A stretch of 64,000 nucleotides of DNA from Solanum dulcamara (Eukaryota > Streptophyta > Magnoliopsida > Solanales > Solanaceae): assembly GCF_947179165.1 (NCBI RefSeq), contig NC_077241.1, forward strand, positions 28,037,746-28,101,745, written 5' to 3'. The notes beneath the pieces were generated by a model that saw only the letters and a list, made by a program, of their open reading frames with translations, was not told where the DNA came from and did no database searches. A program made the position numbers and the translations under genes. Positions 11,483 to 22,950 of this stretch are shown piece by piece (within the stretch, counting starts at the first letter, position 1; the number at the start of each line of letters is the position of its first letter).

Positions 11483-13050
11483 TAATGGCTTCAGTTCTGA
11501 TCCAAAAAAATCAGCAGCAACAAAGGAAAACAAACCATAGGGCTAAGGAGAAAATTGCGACGGCTTGGGAGAAAAATAAGGTAAGTCCCGATTTTGTTCT
11601 GTAAATTAATTATATAGAGTATACCACGATGATATGGAAGTATTAGTAGAGTAAAATTAGAGTTTGGTGCAGCCAAAAAACGGACAGCAAGCTGCCATGA
11701 CGATTCAGTACGTAAAAAAATTTCTGAGGCGCGATTTTGGTGAGTTCTAGCCAATTTAGGGAAAGGTAAGTTCTTCCCCTCTAATTTGAAGTTTATGAGG
11801 TTACTTTAGGGTGTATTACACACTTTATTATCTGCTGGAAGTTGGTGAAAAGGTTTGAAAAGTTCAGCGTTCGGAATAAACTAAATTTGAGTCGCTAGAA
11901 GTGAATTGTTGTCAAAATAAGGTGTTGTGCACGTGGGGGCTGCTGGTGGTTGTGTTGTGGCGTGTTGCAGGGTCTAAAAGTTCTCTATATGATGTGGGGG
12001 AGCTTCTGGTTGCATCTACACGGCCCACTGCTTTGCAATTAAAGAATTCGCGAAAGAAAGATTAAAAACTCTTGTTTTGGTATCTTAGTTTCGAGTGAAT
12101 TGTTGGGTGTTTATATTGTGTAATTTTGGTCGTAATATGTATATGTATGGGGTGCTGGTGGTATTTTTTTTTGGCTTCAGGTGCTAAGGACAAGGTTGGG
12201 AATTCGGATAGGGCACATTATAGGGGAGGTGCTGTCCAATTTTTGTTAACGCCTTAACTAGTTAAGGAACTAGTCGAGAAGGCGAGCGAAGGGATGAATG
12301 TTATGAATACTCGTGGGTAGTCTAAGTTGCTGAAAAATCCAAGGTTGTTAATACTTGCATTACTTCCATGTTAAATAGGTTTCAAGGACAACGACGTGGA
12401 CGTGATTAAGAGAAGTCCATACAAGGTATGTGAAGCTTTCTTTTGGCGTGTTTTTGGAATAAATATGTAGAGCTATTCATCTTTTCTTTTGGCATGTCCT
12501 AGACATAGGCTATAAATGATATGTATGTGATATCTGGGGATTCAATCGATTCGTAAAGCCCTGAGTCATTTCCTTTAAGTCTTCTATGTGATGAAAAGTA
12601 GTACATGTAAAGTCTATCACTTCTTTCCTTTGGAATGGCTTGAATTTAAGTGAAATGGTATATGATATAGGTTTAGAGGTAATTCCATTTATGACATCTG
12701 AGTGTAACTCGTGACTTGTAGTCACTCCTGAACATTAAGAGTCCTAAAGTAGTCAAACTACTATCCGCGAGCCTGCTATATAATGAATAGTAAATGGAGG
12801 TACCAGCTCCTCTTTTTAGAGGCTCTGAAATGATAAATGTCGTTGATTGCATGAGTTGAGTCTTTGACTAGATAAATTATGTTTCTGATTGCATAGACTA
12901 TATTTCTGATTGCATAAATTGTGTGGCATTATTCTGATGCATGTTTGTGATCCCTGAAGCCCCAACTGATGTAAGCCCTAATGACATCTAAAGGGATACT
13001 TTGGATACGTACCTTCCTAGTCTTCAGGTGATGGTTCACTTGACAGTTTC

Positions 13051-13665
13051 ATCGAGTCTCGGATAATGACTTAGTTGCATATGGTTTCTCACTACTCTGC
13101 TCGTGTATATTGTAACCCATCCTTCCTCGAGTCTCACGATGGGCCGGGAACGTTATCGTGCACAGTTCTACTACTTCTTTCACCGCATCCTAGGCCGGAT
13201 GTGTATAGTTCCACGCACCAGGAGACGATGTCGTACATGAGGTGTGATATATGTTATATGTTATGATGATACGATTATTCACCGAGTCCCGGGCCGGCTG
13301 TAATGTGATAGTATATGTGGCGGAATAAGAAAGGAACACCGAGTCCCTTCTTAGAGGGCCGGGTACAGTATGTATATTATAATGGTACGTTATGCTATAG
13401 ACGTACACCACTCCATTCACCGAGTCCCTCACTAAAGGGCCTGATACTTTATGTAGACATGCATATGAGATTAGAGTGATACATTGTGACCCCGAGCCCC
13501 ATAGTGAACCGAGTGTAATACGATGACATACATGATAAGATTATACCGTATACGATGATATGATACCGTATACGATGATATGAGGAAATGAAATGCATTA
13601 TGATACGATGATATGTGAATATGAAGTAAAGATTATGACACCGAGTTCACTAGAGGGCCGGGCAC
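13051..13665 (+). repeat. Intra-LTR array of ACCGAGTCCC/AGGGCCGGG units
   Basis: About eight degenerate units occur at roughly 13051, 13117, 13179, 13281, 13337, 13418, 13490 and 13640, mostly 55-100 bp apart. The best conserved are ACCGAGTCCCTTCTTAGAGG followed by GCCGGGTAC, and ACCGAGTCCCTCACTAAAGG. Many units can fold as CCCT...AGGG stem-loops. A small ATACGATGATATGA repeat sits at about 13545-13615. Homologous arrays occur in every LTR of the family. Confidence 0.65.
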
Positions 13666-14161
13666 AGTATATGATGATGTATGGGATTACGTGTCCTAAG
13701 GTGCAGGTACAATAATTTGTTAATTGTTATACTTGTCCCCTGCATCCCTATTTCAGTTATGGTCTTAGTTGTGTGTTGTTATGGTTTACATACTCAGTAC
13801 ATATATCATACTGACCCCCCTTTTCTCGGGGGGGCTGCGTTTCATGCCCACTGTTACAGATGTTCTTGTTGGAGATCCCCTAGCTTAGGGTTTCCACTTA
13901 GCTATGTTGTACGTGCTCTGCTATTCCGGAGCCTTACTATTGATGATGGTCATTGATGTATATGTTTATTTATTCAGGGGTACGGCGGGGGCCCTATCCC
14001 GCTGTATGATACAATTATTACTCTTAGAGGTCTGTAGACATGTGTATGTGCGTTATTTGTAAGTTTGTTTCAGTTGCGCTCATACAACGTATTGCAAAAG
14101 TTTTTGTGGTGTGGCAGCCTCGTCGGCTTGCATGCCCTGTCCTGTTATGATACAGGTGCAT

Positions 14162-16309
14162 GAGGCTACAGGACATTTAAGATGTTACTTTCTTTCATAT
14201 CTAAGATCGTGTGATAGAGCCGAGTCATAGGAAATGAAATTCCTCATACTAACCTATGATTTTAGTAGGACGACAACGCCGATAGAAGAAAGTAACTGAC
14301 AATATTGGATGTTACGAAGCACGCAGGTAAGCAAAGGCACGAAGGATCTATGTCAGGTAAGGTATTGAAATGCGATTGACATATATAATTGAAAAGTGAA
14401 AGGAAAGGTAAACAGAAAAGTGCAACAAGTGCAGCTCGAGTGGACATAACAGGTAAGTCCATTTCCATACCGTTAATTGTGGGCGCCCTATGTGGCTGCG
14501 AGATGAGATAATATGACTACATATGTGTGCCCTATGTGGCTGAGATGTTATACAATATGAATATATATATGTGTGCCCTATGAGGCATTGTTGGTATTTT
14601 CTGCGTGCAGGTGTTGAGATAGTGAGAAATACAGAGGAAACTCTGCCCAAATTTTCATAGAAATAAAAAGAGAATGAGATATAAGGCTATAGTATGTCTA
14701 GGAAGGTTATGCTCACAACAATGATGAGATTTGACAGCAAGTATGGCTGACCTCGATAAATAAGTTAATTGCTGGGTTAATGGCAATAGAAACTAGGAGG
14801 TCGATATTGATTTAGTAAAATGAAGTTGGAAAATAGATATAAGCCAAAAAAGATGACTTAGAGAAGACTGATTGATCAGGATAAAATTATATGGCGAGGC
14901 ATCTCCTGAATTGATACATAGGGATAAACTATCACAAGGTATAGTTAAAGGAAGTAACAATATGATTAAGACAAGAGTATGAGGGATAATGCATTGTGAC
15001 GGATATGAAATGTTAATAAGACAGCTTGCGAAACATTAAGGGTAATACTAACTAAGAAGGGTAAGTATCCCATAGTAAGAATCGTGAAGAAAGTCAAGCG
15101 GTGTTATACTATGGGACAGGTCACGAACGGGGTACCAGGTGAATATAACAAACACCGTTATGAGAATAAGTAAAGGGTAATATGGAATTCCTTACGCCCA
15201 ACCAAAAATGGAAATGAGTTGAAGGAATAATACAGAAGTTCTAATAGAGGCACTCAAGATAGATGCGATTAATTAAGTATAAGTATCGAACAAAAAGAGA
15301 AATAGACAGTTACGAACAAGAGGTATAGTATGATGAAAAAGTATTAAGACAAGGCCACTACTACCACGAACTTGATATGGTTTTAAGTAGGATTAGAAAT
15401 GACTCTTAAGCACACGACAAAGATGCAAGCTCAGGAGGCGTAAAGAAGTATGGTGTACACATGACTCCACTCTAATGATTAATGGTATCCACTGGAACAA
15501 ATTTAGTATAATGACGAAGCTCGAAACATGAGTCATTAAAGTATAAGTACACTGGAGTAGGGAATTTGCACCAATTATAAGCCCTCGCTAATTACTGATT
15601 GGGATGAATGGAATGTGGCTTTGAATGCACTGCTACATTACGGATATTACTCGAGTATTAATCGTGAGATGAGATTTTATACGATACATTGCGAATACTA
15701 ACGCACCCTACGGGTATGCTAGGGTTTCCTAGAAAGGCAACCTAATGTATGGATGATTAAACAAAAAAATGTAGATATGGTGCAGCACGTTAAATATGTT
15801 GGAGTGGAATCATTCGCATGTGAATAGATGAAAATAAACAGAGGATGACGTGGGTACACCCTAAAAGGGGGGAAATGGACAAGAGAAGTACAAGAGTAAA
15901 AGAAAATCGACAGACGCTATAGTATGTAAATAGGAACGCTTAAACATCAAACGAGACCCCATAAGGGATGGACGTGATCATACCCGCACTGATGCACCGG
16001 ATTCCATCAAAACTCTGAAGTTAAGCATGCTCGGGTGAGAGTAGAACTGGGGTGGGTGACCCCCTAGGAAGTAAGAAAGAGAATAAAACAAGTATGACAA
16101 AAAGAGATTATAAAAGCGGGTTAGTACAATAACACATATAGAACAGAGTAAGCCAAGAGCAGAAAAGATTTTGACTGAAATACAATGCACCTCGTGAAAA
16201 TGGCACAAGAATAGTTGTGCAGCTCATGAATATTGGCATACTAAGAGCGAGGTCAAATGATTACTCGATAAAAGAAAGTCAATAATAGCAATGTGATTGC
16301 CATATTTAG
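14162..16309 (+). mobile_element. Element D internal region 1, 5' part
   Basis: This is leader sequence from GGCTACAGGACATTTAAG onward, about 95% similar by eye to 30457-32610. It is AG-rich with no sense open frame of note. The frames on the minus strand (14262-14468, 14348-14650, 15978-16208) are antisense shadows. It contains an AAAAGGGGGG tract near 15864 and the 5S-like module, and ends at the element C insertion (TTTAG). Confidence 0.75.
15970..16072 (+). pseudogene. 5S rRNA-derived module, copy 1 (D internal 1)
   Basis: The stretch aligns without gaps to nucleotides 1 to about 103 of plant 5S rRNA, with about 15 mismatches by eye against a remembered consensus. Landmarks are GATCATACC, GCAC, ATGCACCGGAT, CCATCA, AAGTTAAGC, GTGAGAGTAG and GGGTGACC...GGAAGT. 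Box A (AGTTAAGCATGCTCGGG) and box C (GGTGGGTGACC) of the pol III internal promoter are readable. The 3' 15 or so nt of 5S are absent, so helix I cannot close and it is not a working rRNA gene. It is in sense orientation with the element. The first downstream TTTT is at 16169-16172. Confidence 0.85.
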
Positions 16310-19300
16310 TGTCACGACCCAACCCCGTAGGCCGCGACTAGGGTCCGACCTGGACCCTCTTATGCGTGTTTATTAGCTACACTTAAGTTGAACCGTGTGT
16401 GATGTGATACTATACACAAAAACTTCAATAGTTTAAAACTTTTTCATGTACCTGTTGCCTCTTTCATTCGTATCGTATCATGAAAGGGGACGCGCTGATG
16501 AGGCTGCCACAACATAACAAAATATTTACACCATGCCATATAGGCATCGTCGAAACAAACTTATAAACAACCCATATTAAAATGTCTACAGACCTCTAGG
16601 AATAGCAATAGTAACATATGGCGGGACAAGGCCCCCGCCATACCCCTGAATGTACAAATATATACATTAAGTGACCAACATCAAAATTTAGGCTCCAGAA
16701 CAGTGAAGCACTTCCGACACAGCTGAGAGGAACTTCTATGCTGATAGATCTCCAGAATAAACATCTGTACCTGCGGGCATGAAACACAACCCCCCTGAGA
16801 AAAGGGGGGTCAGTACAATATATGTAATGAGTATGTAAAGCATAATATATCGTAACTGAGACCATAACTAAAATAGGGATGCAGGGGACAAGTATAGAAA
16901 TTAACAAATCACTATACCTGCACCTTAGGACACATAAATCATACACCTCATCATATGTTGTGCCCCGCCCTCTAGTAAACTCAGTGTTATAATCATATTC
17001 TCATATTCACATACAATCGTATAATCAGGCATTTCATTTCATCATATCATCATATATGGTATCATATCCTCGTATACAGTATAATCTTACCACATATGTC
17101 ATCGTATCACATCCGGTTCACTATGGGGCTCGGGGTCACAATGTATCACTCTAATCTCATATGCATGCCTACATAAAGTATCTGGACCTTTAGTGAGGGA
17201 CTCGGTGAATGGAGTGGTGTACGTCTATAGCGTACCATCATAATATACATATGTACCTGGCCCTCTAAGGAGGGACTTGGTAGTGCCTCCCTTATTTCGC
17301 CACATATACTATCATATTACAGCCGGCCTGGGACTCGGTGAATAATCGTATCGTCATAACATATAACATATATCACACCTCACGTACGACATCGTCTCCT
17401 CGTGCGTGGAACTATACACATCCGGCCCAGGACGCAGTGAAAGAAGTAGTAAAGCTGCGCCCAACATAATATCCGCCCTATCATGGGACACGAAGAAAGA
17501 AGGGTTACAGCATGCACGAGTAGAGTAATAAGAAACTATATGCAACTAAGTCACCCTCTGAGACTCAATGAAATACTTAAGTGAATCGTCACCAGAAGAC
17601 TAGGAAGGTACTTATCCGAAGTTCCGTTTAGATGTCATTAGGAGTTACATCAATTGGGGGCTCAGGAATCAAATACATGCATCAAGACAATGCCACCTAG
17701 CTTATGCAATCAGAAACATGGTTTATGCAATCAAAGACACGATTATGCAATCAGAGACACAGTTATGCAATCAGAGACATAGTTATCTATTCAAAGACTC
17801 AACTTATGCAATCAGAAGCATTTACCATTTTAGAGCCTTTAAAAAGAGAGGAGATAGTACTTCCACTTACTATTCATTATATAGAAGGCTCGAGAATAGT
17901 AGTTTGACTACTTTCAGACTCTTAAAGTTCAGGAGTGATTACAAGTTACGAGTTACACTCAGAGCTCATAAATGGAATTACCTCTAAACCTATATCATAT
18001 ACCATTTCACTTAAAATCAAGCCATTCCAAAGGAAAGGATAAATGGGCCTTACATGTACTAATTTTCATTACATAGAAGACTTAAAGGCAATAACTAAGA
18101 TAAATGGGCCTTACATGTCTCAACTCATACTCAGGGCTTTACGAATGGATTGAATCTCAAATATCATATACATATCATTTATATCCTATATCTAAGACAT
18201 GCCAAAAGAAAAGAAGAATAGCTGTACATATCTATTCCAAAAACACGCCAAAGAAAAGCTTCACATACCTTGTATGGACTTCTCTTAATCACGTCCACAT
18301 TGTTGTCCTCGAAACCTATTTAACATGGAAGTAATATAAGTATTAACAACCTCTGACTTTTCAGCAACTTAGACTACCCACGAGTATTCATAACATTCAT
18401 CCCTTCGCTCGCCTTCTCGACTAGTTCCTTAACTAGTTAAGATGTTAACGGAAATCGGGCAGCACCTCTCCTATAATGTGCCCTATCCGAATTCCCAACC
18501 ATGTCATTAGAACCTTCAGCCAAACAAAAATGCAACCAGCAGCCCATACATATACATATTACGACAAAATTACTCAATATAAACCCCCAACAATTCACTC
18601 GAAACTAAGATACCAAAACTAGAGTTTTTAATCTTTCTTTCGCGAATTCTTTAATTGCAAAAGCGGAGGGTCATGTGGATACAACCAGAAGCTACCCCAC
18701 TTCATTTAGAGAACTTTTAGACCCTGCAACACGCCACAACATAACCAGCAGCAGCCCCTACGCGTACAACACCTTATTTCGACAACAACTTAACTATAGC
18801 GATTCCAAATTCGTTTATTTCGAACGCCGAACTTTTCAAACCTTTTACCAAACTACCAGCAGCTCCTAAGGTGTTTAATACACCCTAATTTAACCTCATA
18901 AACTTCAAATTAGAGGGGAAGAACTTACCTTTCCCGAAATTGGCTAGAACTTGCCGAAATCGCGCCTCAGAACTTTTTTTTCAGCGTGCTGTAACGTCGT
19001 GGCAGCTTGCTGTCCGTTTTTTGCTGCACCAAACTCTAATTTTATACTACTAATACTTCCATATCATCGTGGTATACGCTAAATAATTAATTTACGGAAC
19101 AAAATCGGGACTTACCTTATTTTTCTCCCAAAGCCGTCACCCTTTTCTCTCTTAGCTTAGGGTTTGTTTTTAACTTCCTTTGCTGAAGATTTTCGGATAA
19201 GGATCTGACCCTATGAGTCATTTAACATGTATGTAAGGTCAGCCTTGGAGGTGACACGTGTCAGCCCCTTAGGGTGACATGTGTCAAGCTATGATTGGCC

Positions 19301-19783
19301 ACCGTGTCATGCTGCCAATTAGGGGCTGCCACGTGGCAGCGGGGTCCATCTCCCCCAAGCAGCTGCATCACCTACTTGACCCTAAGTAGGTGCATCAACT
19401 TCTTTCTTGAGGTGCTGCCACGTGTCGCTCCTTCATTGGCTGCCACGCGTCATCTTTTTCCCTTCCTCGCGGGTTTGTAATCTCGTCTTATTTTAGGAGC
19501 CTATGTAATCCATGCTACGTAAGCTTGGTATGTACTTAAGCAACTCAAGTGTATAAGACACCTAAATTAGTAGCTTACGTGGGTAAATCGAGTCCTACGA
19601 CTCATTACTTGGCCTCCAATTCCTTTCGGATTCTTATGACTCCATTTCCAACCTTCCTTCTCACGGGGTATCACAATATTCTTTCCTTAGAGTTGTTTGA
19701 TAGTGTCGTAGCTTAAGTAGCTCACATACTAGCTTCTAAGTAACTTAAGAAACCTTCCGAGTTCAAAGATGTGGGGTGTAACA
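16310..19783 (-). repeat. Element C 3' LTR (3.47 kb)
   Basis: On the plus strand it reads TGTCACGACCCAACCCCGTAG to GTGGGGTGTAACA. It has CACGTG at 19255-19260 and inside the palindrome CTGCCACGTGGCAG (19327-19340), and the CACCTACTT/AAGTAGGTG hairpin near 19368-19391. The TATA stretch seen in D is degraded here (AACATGTATGT). Short frames inside are not genes. Confidence 0.9.
17702..17820 (-). repeat. 20-21-bp minisatellite inside the C 3' LTR
   Basis: Six head-to-tail units on the plus strand: TTATGCAATCAGAAACATGGT, then variants of TTATGCAATCAGAGACACAG, one decayed unit (TTATCTATTCAAAGACTC) and a last partial. The same array sits in the other C LTR (24341-24460). The D LTRs hold only about three looser units (12840-12925, 29220-29300, 35660-35740), so copy number differs by subfamily. 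Confidence 0.8.
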
Positions 19784-19797
19784 TCCTTCCCCCCTTT
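19784..19797 (-). other. Element C polypurine tract
   Basis: TCCTTCCCCCCTTT on the plus strand (AAAGGGGGGAAGGA on the element's strand) abuts the 3' LTR. Confidence 0.85.
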
Positions 19798-19814
19798 AGA
19801 ACATTCATCCCCGA

Positions 19815-20830
19815 ATATTAACTATAGAGAGGTTCCTTTCTTTTATGATATCACATACTTGTCTATCCATATCTTTAATATACAAGTATTCAGGAATCGG
19901 GGTTACTTGTAGATGTCGGGAATAGGTACGGACACCTGTGTTTCATGTCCTCTTCAACCTACCAGGTTATGTCTTCACAATTCTTATTCCGCCACAGTAC
20001 CTTGATGGAATCTACGTCCTTAGTTTGCAACCCGTTTAATCTACTGATCCCGGGTGGAAATGGGTTGCCCCTTGTAAGATAACTCCCTGTTATGAGGACC
20101 TCCTTCACCGGAAATATTTTGGGAGCGTCGTTTACATTCTTGTGGAGCATTGATCTGTGAAAATTGATGTATTATTTCAAATCAGATGGTAGGTCCAACT
20201 CATGGCAGTCTTATCTACTCTACAAATGACCTGAGAAGGACCAATGTATCCCCTTCTTGCCGACTCTAAGCTGCTAATCAATATCTTGTCCCAGAATAAG
20301 CTTTACTTTATCAATAACTTAGTGGATCACCTCCGGGCCTATCCATTAATCGAAGGGCGCAATACTTTACTAAAATTCACCTGTGTTCCTAATCCTTACC
20401 GGAATAATCTCCAGCGGTTAGCCGTACGTTGACCTTCCCCGTCCAAGATAATTAATGTGGGAACCCCGTGAAATCTTATTGTTTCCTTATTATGTCATCT
20501 CATATAACCCTTAGCCGAGTACATCTTCCTACTTGGAAGAAAATGGATTAAATTTGTCAGCTTATCTACCATAACCCATATGAACTTATACTTCCATAAG
20601 GTACGAGATCAGCCTGCACAATAACCTACATTAATCGCCTTCCATTCCCGAGTCAGGATTCCCATCCCCCATAATAGGCTATCAAGCCTCTAATGCTCCT
20701 CTTCGTTTAAGCCATTATACCACTCTTCTTAATTAAACTTGTAACACCTTAGATATGCTATCTTGCTCTTTTACTCGAATCTTCCTTTCAGTTTTATTAC
20801 CACACATTATACAGAAATTCTTACACAACC
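19815..20830 (-). pseudogene. Element C: integrase pseudogene
   Basis: Minus-strand reading gives integrase pieces in order. HQRLDSLLWGMGILTREWKA near 20700-20640 corresponds to the family's HQRPGGLLQ...IPxWKWE link between zinc-binding and catalytic regions. RRGYIGPSQVICRVDKTA near 20260-20195 corresponds to the core-to-C-terminal KLSPRYIGPY region. An open stretch (20150-19959) ends with LQTKDVDSIKVLWRNKNCED, the chromodomain-like tail. Several stops interrupt it. Because only integrase is recognisable in a 3.2-kb internal region, protease, RT and RNase H were apparently lost before the C/D family spread. Confidence 0.72.
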
Positions 20831-21230
20831 GTGTGTAGGTACGTCGAGCCATTTAGAAAATACTTTAGTGTCGCTATACTAGCGCTTACCTCCTTCGGTC
20901 GAGGTCAGGGCTCCGCTATGGCTTTTATCCTTAATACCGATTATATCTTAATAGTTCTGCCTCGATCTATCTTGCACATTTCCTGAATAGATTCTAAATA
21001 TGGCAATCATATTGCTATTACTGACTTCCTTTTATCGAGTAATCATTTGACCTTGCTCTTAGTATGCCAATGTTTATAAGCGGCACAACTATTCTTATTC
21101 CATTTTCACGAGGTGCATTGTATTTCAGTCATACTCTTTTCTGCTTTTGGCTTACTCTGTTCTATATGTGTCGTTGTACTAATATGCCTTTACAATCTCT
21201 TTTTGTCATACTTGTTTCATTCCCTTTTTC

Positions 21231-21332
21231 ACTTCCCAAGGTTCACCCATCCCAGTGCTACTCTCATTCGAGCACGCCTAACTTCGGAGTTTTGATGGAA
21301 TCTGGTGCTTTAGTGCGGGTATGATCGCGTCC
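21231..21332 (-). pseudogene. 5S rRNA-derived module, copy 2 (element C)
   Basis: The reverse complement begins GGACGCGATCATACC and ends near GGGTGAACCTTGGGAAGT, collinear with 5S nucleotides 1 to about 103. It keeps AACTCCGAAGTTAGGCGTGC and GAGAGTAGCACTGGGATGGG, so here the 5' half and box C core are closer to true 5S than in the D copies. It is in sense orientation with element C and lies upstream of the integrase, as in D. Confidence 0.85.
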
Positions 21333-22097
21333 ATCCCTTATGGGGTCTCGTTTGAAGTTTAAGCGTTCCCATTTACATATGATAGTGTTAGTTGATTTTC
21401 TTTTACGCTTGTACTTCTCATGTCCACTTCCCCCCTTTTAGGGTGTACCCATGTCATCCTCCGTTTATTCTTAGCTACTCACACGCGAATGATTCTACTC
21501 CAACATATTTAACGTGCTGCACTATATCTACATATTATGTTAAATCTTCCATACATTAGGTTTCCTTTATAGGAAACCCTAGCATAACCGTAGGGTGCTT
21601 TAGTATTAGCAATATATCGTATAAAATCTCATCTAACAATTGATACTCGAGTAATATCCGTAATGTAGCAGTGCATTCAAAGCCACATTCCATTCATCCC
21701 AATCAGTAATTAGCGAGGGCTCATAATTGGTGCAAATTCCCTACTCGAGTGTACTTATACTTTAATGACTCATGTTTCGGGCTTCGTCATTAAACTAACT
21801 TTATTCCAGTTGGATACCACTAATCATTAGAGTGGAGTCACGTGTACACCATACTTCTTTACGCCTCCTGAGATTAAATCATTGTCGTGTGTTTAAGGCT
21901 CATTTCTAATCCTACTTAAAACCATATCAACTTCGTGGTAGTAGTGGCCTTGTCTGAATACTTTTTCATCATACTATACTTTCGATTCGTAGCTGTCTTC
22001 TTAACACTTCATATCTGTCACAATTCTTTATCCCTCGTACTCTTGTCTTAGTCATACCGTTACTTCCTTCAACCATAACTTGTCATAGTTTATCCCT

Positions 22098-22754
22098 ATG
22101 TATCAATTCAGAAGAAGCCTCTCCATATCGTTTTATCCCGATCTATCAGTCTTCTCTAAGTCATCTTCCTTGGCTTATAGCTCTTTTCCAACTTCGTTCT
22201 ACTATATCAATATCGATCTCCTAGTTTCTATTGCCATTAATTCAGCAATTAACTTATTTATCGAGGTCAGCCATACTTGTTTAGTCAAATCTCATCATTA
22301 TTGCGAGAACCACGTTTCAAGACATACTATAGCCCTGCACCTAATTCTCTTTTTATTTCTACGAAAATTTGGGCAGAGTTTCCTCTGTATTTCTCACTAT
22401 CTCAATATCTGCACGCAGAAAATGCCAAAATGCCTCACAGGGCCAACATATATATTCGTATCGTATTATATCGCAGCCACACAGGGCACACATATATATT
22501 CATATCATCTCATATCGCATCCATACAGGGCGCCCATAATTAGCAGTATGAAAATGGACTTACCTCGTATGTCCCCTCGAACTGCACCTGTTGAACTTTT
22601 CTCTATAATTTTTCTTTTATTTTCCAACTTTATATATCAGTTGTATTGCAACACCTTACCTGACATAGGTCCTTTGTGCCGTTTCTTACCTGCGTGCTTT
22701 GTAACTTTCAATATCATCAGTTACTTTCTTCTATCGATATTGTGTTTCTGCTGA
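22098..22754 (+). other. 218-codon frame antisense to element C leader (longest in window)
   Basis: This is the longest uninterrupted frame in the window. It lies on the strand opposite to element C's transcription, in the leader between PBS and the 5S module. Its translation is rich in Ser, Ile, Phe, Leu and Tyr, with repeated hydrophobic stretches and no motif I recognise. The homologous D regions hold only short broken pieces (31213-31007, 30741-30556, 14650-14348), so it is not maintained. It is most likely a chance frame from AG-rich sequence read in reverse, listed because of its length. Confidence 0.3.
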
Positions 22755-22934
22755 AATCACAAGTTAGTGTGAGGAATTTCATTTCCTACAACTCAGCTCT
22801 ATCGCACGATTCTAGATATGAAAGAAAGTAACATCCTAAATGTCCTATAGCCTCCTGTCTATAGATGTGGTGCACAACACACCGATAAACAAGACTCTAC
22901 TAGACACGGTCTGTAGACACTCCAAGGACAAACT

Positions 22935-22946
22935 GCTCTGATACCA
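22935..22946 (-). other. Element C primer binding site (tRNA-iMet)
   Basis: GCTCTGATACCA on the plus strand is the exact complement of TGGTATCAGAGC. It lies four bases from the 5' LTR end at 22951. Confidence 0.9.
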
Positions 22947-22950
22947 CTTC

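Larger units (their letters stand above)
10915..14172 (+). repeat. Element D LTR1 (3' end deleted)
   Basis: It starts TGTTACACCCCGCACTC and is collinear with LTR3 (33751-37124). It stops at GAGGCTACAGG (14162-14172), where it joins the internal leader directly. The last part of the LTR (GTTTTTGACCC...GTGACA) and the PBS are missing. The array of ACCGAGTCCC-type repeats spans 13051-13665. Confidence 0.88.

Noticed and set aside
13681..13956. LTR frames sharing a peptide pattern (13681-13956, 36489-36765, 16946-16596 and 23589-23236) as a conserved protein
   Set aside because: The similarity follows from the DNA similarity of homologous LTR segments. Frames are shifted and truncated between copies, so coding is not supported.
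15970..16072. Functional 5S rRNA gene
   Set aside because: The 3' end of 5S is missing, about 15 changes are present, and all copies lie inside the same retroelement family rather than in tandem arrays.
17704..17907. Repeats at 17702-17820 as a CRISPR-like array
   Set aside because: The units are directly adjacent, 20-21 bp and without unique spacers, and they lie within a plant LTR. This is a minisatellite.
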